From NCBI RefSeq assembly GCF_023241715.1, contig NZ_JALQCW010000004.1, forward strand, positions 124,001 to 188,000: a DNA stretch of 64,000 bases. Direction: 5' to 3'. Of the stretch, positions 9,697 to 18,169 are shown piece by piece. This DNA comes from Pseudomonas morbosilactucae (GTDB lineage: Bacteria > Pseudomonadota > Gammaproteobacteria > Pseudomonadales > Pseudomonadaceae). The translations under genes were made by a program, and so were the position numbers. Each line of letters begins with the position of its first letter. Within the stretch, counting starts at the first letter, position 1. Below the pieces are notes generated by a model. The model saw only the letters and a list, made by a program, of their open reading frames with translations. It was not told the DNA's origin and did not search any database.

Positions 9697-9717
9697 GTCC
9701 CCTCTGTCCTTGGGGAC
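9697..9717 (-). other. Hairpin in the leader of the di-haem lipoprotein operon
   Basis: GTCCCC and GGGGAC arms separated by 9 bases, 28 bases upstream of the minus-strand ATG at 9669. It could be an operator half or an RNA hairpin. Confidence 0.35.
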
Positions 9718-9861
9718 ACGTTATATGCGGCCGGTCCTTTTTCTGCTGGCCGAATAACCGACTACCTGCGCTCCGGGCCGGTGAACCACGGCGCGCCAGT
9801 CACGTTACAACTCCTTACAAGCGCCAATACTAGGCCATCTGTACAGGGGGCAATGATTCCA

Positions 9862-9894
9862 TTTCGCGATCAAAAACGCCGGCTAATCGCGAAA
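9862..9894. promoter_or_regulatory. Perfect 9-bp inverted repeat, candidate operator
   Basis: The 342-base gap between the di-haem lipoprotein and the patatin gene (9670-10011) holds a perfect inverted repeat TTTCGCGAT-N15-ATCGCGAAA. Its position between two divergent genes suggests a regulator-binding site. No recognisable regulator gene is adjacent. Confidence 0.5.
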
Positions 9895-10011
9895 AGTGTC
9901 TTTTTGCCACTATCGCAGTCCAGGCCTTGATCCGTGGGCTGGCAACTGGTTATTTTGCTGCTTTAACTTAGGTGTCGGAGACCCTTCCCCGGCCCCTCAC
10001 GAGGACGACAC

Positions 10012-12630
10012 ATGGACAAGGAACCGTCCGCTTCTTCGGCACAGGACGCTCAATTCAACGCCGAACATGCCCGTATCAATCAACGCCGGGAGCTCCTGGG
10101 CCTGGCGCCCAAACCCAGCGGACACTGGGCCGTGGCCCTGTCCGGTGGCGGCATCCGCAGCGCCACCTTCTGCCTCGGGGTGCTGCAAGCCATGGCCCGG
10201 GCCAAGGCGCCGAACACCGATAACCCAGCTCCCGGCATTGGCAAGCGCCTGCTGGCGCAGTTCGACTACCTCTCCACTGTCAGCGGTGGCGGTTACCTGG
10301 GCTCGTTCTTCGGCAGCCTGTTCCTGCCCGGGCGCCTGCGCCAACAAGAGAACGCCCAAGTCGTGACCAGCCCCGAGGTCAAGGCCGCCGAAGAAGCCTA
10401 TGAAGTGCTGGATTTCGAGCCCCCGGGGCGCATCCACACCAGCACCGACTACGCCAGCGCCCCGGTGGGCGAAGCGCCATTGGCCTGGTTGCGGGAAAAC
10501 GGCCGCTACCTGACCCCGGGCGGCTCCGGCGATCTGTTCTATGTGCTGGGCCTGTCGCTGCGCAATCTGCTGGCGGTGCACTTCGTGATCGGCATTCCGT
10601 TGCTCTGTACCCTGGCCCTGGCCACCTGGTTGCAGGTGTTCATCTACAACAGCGATCTGTGCTCGCCGGTGGCCGCCCTGCTGCCCATGGGCCTGGTGAC
10701 GGCGCTGTGCGGCTCGCTCTGGTGGCTGCCGGGGGCGTTGATCCTGCTGTGGGTGGTGCCGCTGATGATGGCGTTCTGGATGGTCTACTCGCGCAAGAGT
10801 CAGGACGAGGCCGTGCGCCCCTGGAATTGGGCGACGCTGCTGTACAGCGCCGCCGGAGCCCTGTTTATCGGCCTGGCTTTTGCACCCTGGGGAATGGACG
10901 AGGAACTGCGGGCCATACTCCTGGCCTGTGGGCTGATCAATTGGCTGGGAGTCTTGACCTGTATCGGTGTGGCCCTGCACTTGCGCGGCCAGTCCAACGC
11001 CGACGAGGCCCTGGCCTGCAACAACTGCGTGCGCACCTATCGGGTGCGGGTCACCCGCTACCTCGGCCAGGCGCTGATCGCTACCCTGGTGCTGGGCTTC
11101 TTCGCCCTGGTGCCGTGGCTGACCGAATGGATCTACCTCAGCGAGCAACGCGCCCAACTGATGTCGTCAGCGGTGGCCTTGCCGCTGCTGGTCGGTGCCA
11201 TCCGTACCCTTTCCACCCTGCTTGACGACAAAGCCCTGCCCAGTTGGCTAAGCCGTCTGCCGTTGAGCGTGATCGCCGGTGTGGCCGGCATCGCGATCTT
11301 TATGCTGGTGGCCTTGATTTGGGGGCTGCTGGTGCAGTTCGTGCGCTACCAAGGCCTTGAAACCGACAGCCAGACCCGCCTCGGCGTCCTGGTGCTGGTG
11401 GCGTTGCTGTTGAGCTTGGGGGCGGGACGCTTTATCGGCTTTCTCAACCAGTCCTCACTGCAGTCGTTCTACAGCAGCCGCCTGGCCCGCGCTTACCTTG
11501 GGGCCTCCAACGGCCTGCGCTTCAGCGGCAAGACCCGCAAGATCCGCAAGCAGCGGCTGAGCGTCGCCGAAGCCCTGCCCGGTGATGACGTCCCCATCGA
11601 GCAGTACTACGCCGCGACCACCTGCGCGCCGGTGCATTTGATCAACGTCACCCTGAACCTCACGGTCGACCCGGCCGAACAACTGGTGCAACGCGACCGC
11701 AAGGGCAAGCCGTTGTGCCTGGCCCCCAATGGCAGCGGTGGTGCCGCCAGCGTCAGCTACATCCTCGACGGCGAACCGCGCCAGCGCTCGACCCAGCACA
11801 AGTGGCTCAGTGAAATCTACCAGCCCCTGGGCCTGGCCCACTGGGTGGCCACCTCCGGTGCAGCCATCTCCACGGGCCTCGGCCGGGCCACCACACTGGG
11901 CACCTCGCTGTCTTTTGGCCTGACCAACCTGCGCCTGGGCACCTGGTGGCCGAGCAACTTCCTGGAGCCGGGCGAACAGGCCGGCAGTGGCCGACACTGG
12001 CGGGACAAGTTCTGGGCCACGGTCTTCCCGACCCAGGCCTACCTGTTCTATGAACTCACCGCGCACTTCCACGGGGTGCGCCGCGACTACCAGTACTTGT
12101 CCGATGGCGGCCACTTTGAAAACACCGCAACCTACGAGCTGATCCGCGATGGGCGTCAGATTGAATTGATCGTGATGTGTGATTGCGGCGCCGACCCGAC
12201 CTACCAGTTCGACGACCTGGCCAACCTGATTCGCCTGGCCCGCATCGACCAGGCCCTGGAGATCGAAGAAGACCAGGGCGTACACAATGTGAAGGCACTG
12301 GCGCCCTACTTCGGCCATACCCATAACTTCACCAACCCTGGGCCGGATGACAGCCTGCGTTGCGCCATGCTGTTCAACGTGGTCAACCGCCAAGGCCAGC
12401 GCACTGCACGGATCCTGGTGCTCAAGCCGCGCTTGATCGCCGGGTTGCCAGTGGACGTGCTCAACTACGCCAACGCCCATCCGACCTTCCCCAACGAAAG
12501 CACGGCCAACCAGTTCTTCGACGAGGCGCAGTTCGAAAGCTACCGGCAACTGGGCCTGCAAATCGGCCAGACGCTGTTTGGCGCCGGCGAGCCGACCGCC
12601 GTGTCCGAGGCCTTGTGGGAATACCTCTAG
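10012..12630 (+). CDS. Patatin-like phospholipase with internal membrane region
   Basis: An 872-residue protein with patatin hallmarks split over its length: a glycine-rich oxyanion loop SGGGIRS at residues 44-50, a candidate nucleophile S91 in STVSGGGYLG, and the catalytic Asp D698 in a DGG motif (YLSDGGHFEN). Between these, about residues 175-490 contain several hydrophobic segments rich in Leu/Val/Ala that look like transmembrane helices, so the hydrolase halves would be held at the inner membrane. Patatin-family enzymes cleave acyl chains from lipids using a Ser-Asp dyad. The nucleophile sequence (T-V-S-G-G) departs from the strict GxSxG. It is monocistronic, with ATG 10012 preceded by GAGGACG, and a stem-loop follows the stop. 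Confidence 0.8.
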   Translation: MDKEPSASSAQDAQFNAEHARINQRRELLGLAPKPSGHWAVALSGGGIRSATFCLGVLQAMARAKAPNTDNPAPGIGKRLLAQFDYLSTVSGGGYLGSFFGSLFLPGRLRQQENAQVVTSPEVKAAEEAYEVLDFEPPGRIHTSTDYASAPVGEAPLAWLRENGRYLTPGGSGDLFYVLGLSLRNLLAVHFVIGIPLLCTLALATWLQVFIYNSDLCSPVAALLPMGLVTALCGSLWWLPGALILLWVVPLMMAFWMVYSRKSQDEAVRPWNWATLLYSAAGALFIGLAFAPWGMDEELRAILLACGLINWLGVLTCIGVALHLRGQSNADEALACNNCVRTYRVRVTRYLGQALIATLVLGFFALVPWLTEWIYLSEQRAQLMSSAVALPLLVGAIRTLSTLLDDKALPSWLSRLPLSVIAGVAGIAIFMLVALIWGLLVQFVRYQGLETDSQTRLGVLVLVALLLSLGAGRFIGFLNQSSLQSFYSSRLARAYLGASNGLRFSGKTRKIRKQRLSVAEALPGDDVPIEQYYAATTCAPVHLINVTLNLTVDPAEQLVQRDRKGKPLCLAPNGSGGAASVSYILDGEPRQRSTQHKWLSEIYQPLGLAHWVATSGAAISTGLGRATTLGTSLSFGLTNLRLGTWWPSNFLEPGEQAGSGRHWRDKFWATVFPTQAYLFYELTAHFHGVRRDYQYLSDGGHFENTATYELIRDGRQIELIVMCDCGADPTYQFDDLANLIRLARIDQALEIEEDQGVHNVKALAPYFGHTHNFTNPGPDDSLRCAMLFNVVNRQGQRTARILVLKPRLIAGLPVDVLNYANAHPTFPNESTANQFFDEAQFESYRQLGLQIGQTLFGAGEPTAVSEALWEYL

Positions 12631-12640
12631 CGCGCTGACG

Positions 12641-12670
12641 GGCTTGGCCGGCATCCGCGCCGGCCAAGCC
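12641..12670. terminator. Stem-loop between patatin gene and GST
   Basis: GGCTTGGCCGG-N8-CCGGCCAAGCC, 11-bp arms, between convergent gene ends at 12630 and 12688. No clear T run, so the terminator call is tentative. Confidence 0.55.
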
Positions 12671-12687
12671 GTTCTCTTAGCCCCCGT

Positions 12688-13275
12688 TCAGGGTTTGGCC
12701 AAGTAACCGGGCAAGGCCTCGACCCTTTCAATCCAGCGAGCAACGTGGCGATACGGCGTGAGGTCCACGTCGCCTTCCGGGGCCAGGACCACGTAGGGGT
12801 AGACCGCGCACTCGGCAATCGAGGGGCGGCCGATGGCCAGCCAGTCGTGCTGCTCCAAGTGCTGGTCGAGCAGTGACAGAATCTCCGTCGAGTTTGCCTG
12901 TGCCTGGGGCAGGTCCAGCGGGTAGCCGAACTTCTTCACCAAGCGCGCGGCACACAGGCTGTGCTGAACCTCGTTGCTGGCGAATGACAGCCACTGAGCA
13001 ATCTCCCCCTGGCCCTGCGGGTGCCCCGGCCACCAGGCCAGGCCGGCGTATTGCCCGGCGAGGTAAACCAGGATCGCCTGGGAGTCGCGCAGCACCACCG
13101 GGCCGTCCTCCAGAATAGGTAGCTGGCCCAAAGGGTTCAGCTCAGAAAGCGGTGGCTGTTTGTGCGCCCCCGCCAGAAAGTCCACCGCAACGGTCTCCAG
13201 TTCAATGTGAGCCAGGGACGCAAACAGCCTGACTTTGTAGCAATTGCCGGACGCGTGCAGATCGTAGAGCTTCAT
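12688..13275 (-). CDS. Glutathione S-transferase
   Basis: A 195-residue cytosolic GST. The N-terminal thioredoxin-like half starts MKLYDLHASGNCYKVRLF and has NPLGQLPILEDG (cis-Pro loop) and RDSQAILVYL, where the Ser holds the glutamyl part of glutathione. An all-helical C-terminal half follows. It overlaps the upstream VOC gene by 4 bases (13272-13275), so the two are translated together. A GST coupled to a glyoxalase-fold protein suggests handling of electrophiles, but no substrate can be named. Confidence 0.9.
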   Translation of the reverse strand: MKLYDLHASGNCYKVRLFASLAHIELETVAVDFLAGAHKQPPLSELNPLGQLPILEDGPVVLRDSQAILVYLAGQYAGLAWWPGHPQGQGEIAQWLSFASNEVQHSLCAARLVKKFGYPLDLPQAQANSTEILSLLDQHLEQHDWLAIGRPSIAECAVYPYVVLAPEGDVDLTPYRHVARWIERVEALPGYLAKP

Positions 13276-13700
13276 TTCCCACCTCCATCAACGAGTTGAT
13301 TGAATTCCAGGACATTGCCATCCGGGTCGCGGATAAACAGCGCAACCCTTCGCGGGCCGATGGCGTGGGGGCCCTGGGTGATGCGGATGCCCTGCTCGCC
13401 CAACCAGGCCTGCAATGCTTCCAGGTCATCGACCACAAAGGCCGGGTGAGTGATGCCGGGCAGTTTCACTGGGGCATCCAACAGCACGTTGTGAGCCTCA
13501 GGCACCCGGGCCGCATTGAAGATCAGGTTGATCCGCACGCCATCGGCGCTGAGCATTTCGTTGGCTTCGTGCTGGGTAAAACGTGCGCTCTCTTCAAAGC
13601 CCAGGGCCTGGTAAAAAGACAGGGCGCGGGCTTGCTCGCTGACGCGAATGCCGATGTGGTCGTATGCGAGAATCCGCGCGGGGTTGGGTCGTTGGCTCAT
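13272..13700 (-). CDS. VOC-family (glyoxalase/dioxygenase fold) protein
   Basis: A 142-residue single-domain vicinal-oxygen-chelate protein. It opens with YDHIGIRVSEQARALSFYQALGF, the typical first beta-alpha-beta unit with a metal-ligand His, and closes with FIRDPDGNVLEFNQL, carrying the second metal-ligand Glu. Such proteins include lactoylglutathione lyases and fosfomycin-type thiol transferases. It is the first gene of a two-gene unit with the GST and is divergent from a LysR regulator about 115 bases away, which probably controls it. Confidence 0.88.
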   Translation of the reverse strand: MSQRPNPARILAYDHIGIRVSEQARALSFYQALGFEESARFTQHEANEMLSADGVRINLIFNAARVPEAHNVLLDAPVKLPGITHPAFVVDDLEALQAWLGEQGIRITQGPHAIGPRRVALFIRDPDGNVLEFNQLVDGGGK

Positions 13701-13814
13701 GGGATGAAGCTCCAGTGGACGTCAGTGGTTGAAGTGTCATCCAGAGGGCGGGTTTCACCTATGCTGCGAACCTGACAAGACCTATGCAGTCATCGCACAA
13801 ATCAAAGGGTGGTC

Positions 13815-14717
13815 ATGGACAGGCTCAAGGCAATGGCCAATTTCGTGCGCATCGTCGACAGCGGCAGTTTGAGTTCGGCGGCCGATGCGACCGGGCAATC
13901 CGTGGCGTCCCTGGTGCGCTCGCTGGCGGCACTGGAGCGTTATCTCGGGGTGCGCTTGTTGAACCGCACCACACGGCGCATGGCCCTGACCGCCGAGGGC
14001 GAGGAATACCTGGCCTGGAGCCGGCGCATGTTGGTGGACTTCGCGCAGATGGAACAACGGCTGGAGGCTCGCGATGGCCGCGTTCGTGGCTTGCTGCGGA
14101 TCACCGCCCCGGTGGAGTTCGGCCAGCGTTACCTGGCGCCGCTGGTCAACGGATTTCTCAACGAGCATGAGGCCATGACCGCCGAGTTGATCCTCAACGA
14201 TCAGGTCGTGCCCTTGCTGGAGGACCGTCTTGATCTGGCGCTGCGCATCGGCCACCTGCCTGACTCAGCCATGGTGGCGCGCCAGGTCGGTGCCACGCGG
14301 CTGGTCACCTGTGCCAGCCCGCACTATCTGGAAGCAGCCCCCGCCCTGCACGACCCGGGATCGCTGCACGAGCACCGCTGCATCACCCTCGCCTCCCAGG
14401 GCCGGCAGTGGTACTACCGGCACCCGGATAAGGAGCGGGCTGAAGACATCGCCCCACGGCTGGTGTGCAACCAGATTCGCGCCGCCAGCCTGGCCTGCGT
14501 CCAGGGCCTGGGGATCACCCGCTTGATGCACTACCAGGTGGCGGACGAACTGGCGGACGGACGCTTGATCAGGGTTCTGCGGGACTTCGAACCCCTGGAC
14601 CTGCCGATCCAACTGGTTTACCCCCACTCCCTGCAACTCTCGCCTCGGGTGCGAGCGTTCGTCGACTGGGCCTGCCCGCGCCTGGAACAGCTGACGCCCG
14701 ATCCCGAGGCGGTCTAA
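13815..14717 (+). CDS. LysR-family transcriptional regulator
   Basis: A 300-residue LysR protein. The N-terminal winged helix-turn-helix covers about residues 1-60 (MDRLKAMANFVRIVDSGSLS, then LLNRTTRRMALTAEGEEYL), and the rest is a periplasmic-binding-protein-like effector domain. ATG 13815 is preferred over GTG 13809 because AAAGGG ends just before it at a normal distance. It is divergent from the VOC/GST pair and most likely regulates that pair and itself. It belongs to the CrgA/DsdC-like subgroup by its N-terminus; the effector is unknown. Confidence 0.9.
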   Translation: MDRLKAMANFVRIVDSGSLSSAADATGQSVASLVRSLAALERYLGVRLLNRTTRRMALTAEGEEYLAWSRRMLVDFAQMEQRLEARDGRVRGLLRITAPVEFGQRYLAPLVNGFLNEHEAMTAELILNDQVVPLLEDRLDLALRIGHLPDSAMVARQVGATRLVTCASPHYLEAAPALHDPGSLHEHRCITLASQGRQWYYRHPDKERAEDIAPRLVCNQIRAASLACVQGLGITRLMHYQVADELADGRLIRVLRDFEPLDLPIQLVYPHSLQLSPRVRAFVDWACPRLEQLTPDPEAV

Positions 14718-14768
14718 GTCCAGTACAGACCTCCTCCGGGCACATACGTCGCCACCGTGGCTGACTCA

Positions 14769-15410
14769 CTACCAGCGAAGCCAGTGCGGGCCAAGCAAGG
14801 CGCCGATGGCGCTCGGCACCAGCATGCCCAGCAGGTACCAGACGCCCCAAAAGGGAATGTCCATCTCCGGGCAATGCAGGCAATACACCAGTGTCGCCAA
14901 GGCCCCTGCGAGTAATCCGCCACAGGCACCGGTCAGTCTCAAACGCGTGGGTGCCAGGCCCCGCAGGGCCCAGAACAGCGCGATAAAACCGGGAATCGAC
15001 AGCAGGCCGATGTTCAGCGCGCAGGTCTTCCAGGTCTTGCCCAGGATGATCGCGCCACGCTGCCCGGGCGCCGCGCTTATGAGCACATCCACCGCGCCGG
15101 CCCAAACCGCGGCGACGGCGGCCACGAGCAGCAGCATTCCGGCGCCCGGGCTGACGCCGGGGCGTGCCAGGCGCGACAGCACCCTCCATGCGCCGATCGC
15201 CAGGCACAGCGCAAGCGCAACCTTGGTCCAGAAAATGGGCGTCTGCATGACCTCACCCAGGTCCGAACGGATGCCGAATACAGCCATCATCAGCAACGTG
15301 GACAGCAACAACGCCACCAGTACCGCGAGACCAAAACGCTTCGCCAGTGCATGGCGGTCCACGGGGGCAACCCCGGTGGCGAGCAAACCGATAAAATCGT
15401 CAGTCTTCAT
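14769..15410 (-). CDS. nrsF: NrsF-type (DUF1109) anti-sigma factor for SigF
   Basis: A 213-residue integral membrane protein with about six hydrophobic segments (for example LAVLVALLLSTLLMMAVFG near the N-terminus), matching the DUF1109/NrsF family by length, membrane pattern and context. NrsF proteins hold an ECF sigma factor of the SigF type inactive at the membrane until a metal or oxidative signal arrives. Its ATG overlaps the sigF stop by 4 bases, the usual sigma/anti-sigma coupling. The neighbouring bufABCD genes are the expected targets. C-terminal Cys residues in short conserved loops (such as CLHC) could sense the signal. Confidence 0.85.
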   Translation of the reverse strand: MKTDDFIGLLATGVAPVDRHALAKRFGLAVLVALLLSTLLMMAVFGIRSDLGEVMQTPIFWTKVALALCLAIGAWRVLSRLARPGVSPGAGMLLLVAAVAAVWAGAVDVLISAAPGQRGAIILGKTWKTCALNIGLLSIPGFIALFWALRGLAPTRLRLTGACGGLLAGALATLVYCLHCPEMDIPFWGVWYLLGMLVPSAIGALLGPHWLRW

Positions 15411-15979
15411 ACTAAACCCCTGATCTTTGCCGCCAACGCCTTGAGCCCTCGGTGCACCCCAACCTTGACCGCGGACTCCGACAAGCCGGTCATCTGCGCG
15501 GTTTCGGTGACCGACAACCCTTCAACCTTCACATGCACGATCGGCAGACGCTGTCGATCAGGCAGTTGCTCAAGCAACTTGTTCAAATCACGAGAAGCCT
15601 GCGCCGGTTCGAGCATCGGCTTGGCAAACAACTCACTGCTGTCATAAATGGGCTCGTTCAGCCCCTCATGGCGTGCTCGCGCCCGGTAAAAGTCCGTGAG
15701 CTTGTAGCGGGTAATGGCAAACACCCAGGCCGTCAGTGGCTGCTCCACTCGGTAGGTGTGACGCGCGTTATGCACGGCCAGCAACACCTCTTGCAGTACA
15801 TCTTCGACGTCGCCCGGTTGGCGCTGCAGCCGGGTGCGCAAAAAACCGCGCAGGTGGCCACTCAATTCACCGAGAAAGGCCCGATAAGCCCGCTCGTCCC
15901 CCGTCAAACCCGCGAGGAACAGCGTCTGGAGCTGCACCTCCCTGTTTCGCAATGCATCGTTATCTGTAGTTCGTTCCAT
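15407..15979 (-). CDS. sigF: ECF sigma factor of the SigF type
   Basis: A 190-residue ECF sigma factor. Region 2 includes GDVEDVLQEVLLAVHNARHTY and TAWVFAITRYKLTDFYRAR; region 4 is the C-terminal helix-turn-helix (GLSVTETAQMTGLSESAVKV). It would direct RNA polymerase to promoters of the form GTAACC-N16-CGAA, one of which lies directly upstream of itself and one upstream of bufA. With the ATG at 15979 the predicted transcript start falls only a few bases upstream, implying a leaderless or nearly leaderless mRNA; a later start after AGGGAGG near 15938 is possible. Paired with the anti-sigma NrsF immediately downstream. Confidence 0.88.
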   Translation of the reverse strand: MERTTDNDALRNREVQLQTLFLAGLTGDERAYRAFLGELSGHLRGFLRTRLQRQPGDVEDVLQEVLLAVHNARHTYRVEQPLTAWVFAITRYKLTDFYRARARHEGLNEPIYDSSELFAKPMLEPAQASRDLNKLLEQLPDRQRLPIVHVKVEGLSVTETAQMTGLSESAVKVGVHRGLKALAAKIRGLV

Positions 15980-15987
15980 ATGTGTAA

Positions 15988-16013
15988 TTCGTTCGATCGG
16001 CCGCTCGGGTTAC
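15988..16013 (-). promoter_or_regulatory. SigF-type promoter of sigF-nrsF (GTAACC-N16-CGAA)
   Basis: On the minus strand GTAACC (16013 to 16008) is followed after exactly 16 bases by CGAA (15991 to 15988). The element sits 9 bases before the sigF ATG and implies autoregulation. Confidence 0.8.
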
Positions 16014-16133
16014 ACGAAGGGATAAAACATTCACGCCTGCGCCAAAAAGCTCGGCAGCAGAGCCTGTTTTGGCTCAAGAGTGCAAGGCTTGCCGGAATGA
16101 TTTCACCTGACTGAAAAATAATAGTCGGTCGCT

Positions 16134-16159
16134 GTAACCCACACGACTGTGCCAGCGAA
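16134..16159 (+). promoter_or_regulatory. SigF-type promoter of bufABCD (GTAACC-N16-CGAA)
   Basis: GTAACC at 16134-16139 and CGAA at 16156-16159 with a 16-base spacer, the same geometry as the promoter before sigF. It is 65 bases upstream of bufA. Confidence 0.8.
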
Positions 16160-16223
16160 TTACCTCTCGGATCCCAAGCCCAGTGCACTCCTGCACTGCG
16201 GCAATGATCCTGGAGATAGCACC

Positions 16224-16494
16224 ATGAGCACTCTGAAAATCGCCGCCCTCGCTGTTGCCCTTTCGTCCTTCGCTGCCGGCGCCCTTGCCGCACAGGACTC
16301 GACCGCCGCTCCCGCCATGGAGAAATGCTACGGCGTCGCCATGGCGGGATAACGATTGCAAGGCTGGGGCGGGAACCACTTGCGCGGGCACCGCGAAGAT
16401 GGACTACCAGGCCAACGCCTGGAAAAACGTTCCGGTGGGCACCTGCACCAGCATCAAGACCCCCAAAGGCATGGGCACTCTCGCCCCGATGTAA
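16224..16494 (+). pseudogene. bufA: Bufferin precursor (DUF2282), frameshifted
   Basis: The start gives a signal peptide ([19 protein letters not shown], cleavage near ALA) and the first core motif [10 protein letters not shown], then an in-frame TAA at 16350. The rest of the bufferin core continues in the next frame to 16494: [13 protein letters not shown], then [18 protein letters not shown]. Joined, this is an 89-90 residue DUF2282 protein with the four conserved Cys of type-1 bufferins. Two missing bases (or one extra) between 16341 and 16353 account for the break. By family it is exported after its Cys are modified by the DUF692 enzyme, and it binds copper outside the cytoplasm. The unmodified reading frame would give a 42-residue fragment with only one Cys. 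A ribosome site (CTGGAG) precedes ATG 16224. The slip may be a sequencing error. Confidence 0.85.
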
Positions 16495-16523
16495 TCACCA
16501 CCCTGCCAGGAGACGCACCGATC

Positions 16524-17378
16524 ATGCAGACACCCAGCCAGATGGGGGCCGGACTCGGCCTCAAGCCAGACCACTATCAAGCAGCCTTTGACTGCAACGC
16601 CGAGGGCCTCTGGTTCGAAGTTCATCCGGAAAACTACATGGTCGGTGGTGGTCCCCGTTTGGCCTGGCTGGAAGCGATTGCCTGCCGGCACCCGCTGTCG
16701 CTGCACGGTGTGTCCCTGTCACTGGCGGCCGATTGCGCGCCAGACGAGGTGCACTTGCAGCGTCTGAAGCGTCTGGTAGAGCGCGTGCAGCCGGCGTTGG
16801 TTTCCGAGCACCTGGCCTGGTCAGCCTGGCGGGGGGAGTACCACCCGGACTTGCTGCCGTTTCCCCGTACTCGCGAGGCATTGCGCCGCATCAGCGCGAA
16901 TATCCAGCGCACCCAAGAAACCCTTGGACGGCGGATCGCGATTGAAAACCCCACCCATTATTTACCCCTTGATGGCCATGACTACAGCGAGCTGGATTTT
17001 CTCACCGAGTTGACCCTGAGCACCGGCTGCGGCCTCTTGCTGGACGTCAATAACGTCCACATCAGCGCCCACAACCTTGGTTTTTCGGCGGCCGACTACA
17101 TCGACGCGGTGCCGGCGGCGGCCATCATGGAAATTCACTTGGCAGGGTTTACCCAGGATCCCGGCGGTTCGCGATTGCTGATCGACAGCCACGCCGCCCC
17201 TATCGCTGACGAGGTCTGGTCGTTGTACGACCGCCTGATCCAGCGGATCGGTGCGCGCCCGACCCTGATCGAACGAGATGACCAAATCCCGCCGTTTGAG
17301 GTGTTGCTCGCCGAGCGCGACTGGGCACAGGCCTTGTTGAGCCCTGCGCAGCCGCTACATCGGAGGTTGGCGCGATGA
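16524..17378 (+). CDS. bufB: DUF692 (MbnB-like) multinuclear iron enzyme, bufferin maturase
   Basis: A 284-residue TIM-barrel protein. ATG 16524 is chosen because AGGAGA lies just upstream; the open frame extends further 5' only through bufA sequence. Conserved metal-ligand segments are visible: GLWFEVHPENY, LHGVSLSL, VSEHLAWS, IENPTHYL, LLDVNNVHIS, EIHLAGF and IDSHAAPI, supplying the His/Glu/Asp ligands of the iron centre used by MbnB-type enzymes. In bufferin systems this enzyme oxidises Cys residues of BufA to thiooxazole groups. It lies 29 bases after bufA and overlaps bufC by 4 bases, so expression is coupled. It is intact even though the precursor gene is broken. Confidence 0.9.
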   Translation: MQTPSQMGAGLGLKPDHYQAAFDCNAEGLWFEVHPENYMVGGGPRLAWLEAIACRHPLSLHGVSLSLAADCAPDEVHLQRLKRLVERVQPALVSEHLAWSAWRGEYHPDLLPFPRTREALRRISANIQRTQETLGRRIAIENPTHYLPLDGHDYSELDFLTELTLSTGCGLLLDVNNVHISAHNLGFSAADYIDAVPAAAIMEIHLAGFTQDPGGSRLLIDSHAAPIADEVWSLYDRLIQRIGARPTLIERDDQIPPFEVLLAERDWAQALLSPAQPLHRRLAR

Positions 17379-18127
17379 AAGCATCCCTCACAGACTTTCA
17401 AGATGCGTTTGTCGCTGCCCTGTACGGCCACCCGTCCGCCGAGCTGAAGCTGCTGGCCCAGCACCCGGGCTTCGCGGTGTATCGCAATACGGTGCTCAAG
17501 GGCACCACCGACGCCTTGCTCGCCAACTTCCCGACTCTGGAGCGCCTGGTCGGCAGCGACTGGCTGCGCAGCGCAGCGGCGATCCACGCCCGCACCTCGC
17601 CCCCCGTGGATGCCCGGCTGCTGTACTACGGGGAAGACTTTGCGCGGTTTTTAGACGGTTTTGAACCGGCCCGCGAGCTGCCCTACCTGGGCGACGTGGC
17701 TCGCCTGGATTGGCTGTGGACCCAGGTGCACGGTGCCGAGGACGAGCCGGTCCTTGAGCTCAGTGCCTTGGCGCGTCTGAGCCCCTTGCAACTGGTCTCG
17801 GCCCGGCTCAAGCCAAGGGCGGCGGCGCGCTGGCACTGGGCGCCGGATTGTCCGGCCTACACCCTGTGGCGGCTTAACCGCGAGCAACGGGACATGCCCG
17901 AATCACTCGATTGGCGAAGTGAAGGTGCGCTGCTGACCCGCCGCAACGGGCAGGTGCACTGGCAGGCCGCCAGCGCCGGCGACTGTGCCTTTCTCGAGGC
18001 CTGTGCCGCTCACCTCCCCATCGATCTGGCTGCCAACCTGGCCCTCGAGGTGGAACCGACCTTGAACCTGGAGCCGCTCATCATTCGCCTGGTGTGTGCC
18101 GAAGCATTCACCGCTGTCGAGCCGTAA
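17375..18127 (+). CDS. bufC: DUF2063 partner protein of the bufferin maturase
   Basis: A 250-residue protein beginning MKASLTDFQDAFVAALYG with the DUF2063 N-terminal motif (LLAQHPGFAVYRNTVLKGTT), followed by a winged-helix-like C-terminal part. In bufferin and methanobactin loci a protein of this type (BufC, analogous to MbnC) forms a complex with the DUF692 enzyme and helps present the precursor. Its ATG overlaps the bufB stop. No catalytic motif is seen in it. Confidence 0.87.
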   Translation: MKASLTDFQDAFVAALYGHPSAELKLLAQHPGFAVYRNTVLKGTTDALLANFPTLERLVGSDWLRSAAAIHARTSPPVDARLLYYGEDFARFLDGFEPARELPYLGDVARLDWLWTQVHGAEDEPVLELSALARLSPLQLVSARLKPRAAARWHWAPDCPAYTLWRLNREQRDMPESLDWRSEGALLTRRNGQVHWQAASAGDCAFLEACAAHLPIDLAANLALEVEPTLNLEPLIIRLVCAEAFTAVEP

Positions 18128-18169
18128 ACCTGCTGGACATGCCTGTTCAGCTCATCCACGGAGCCCATC

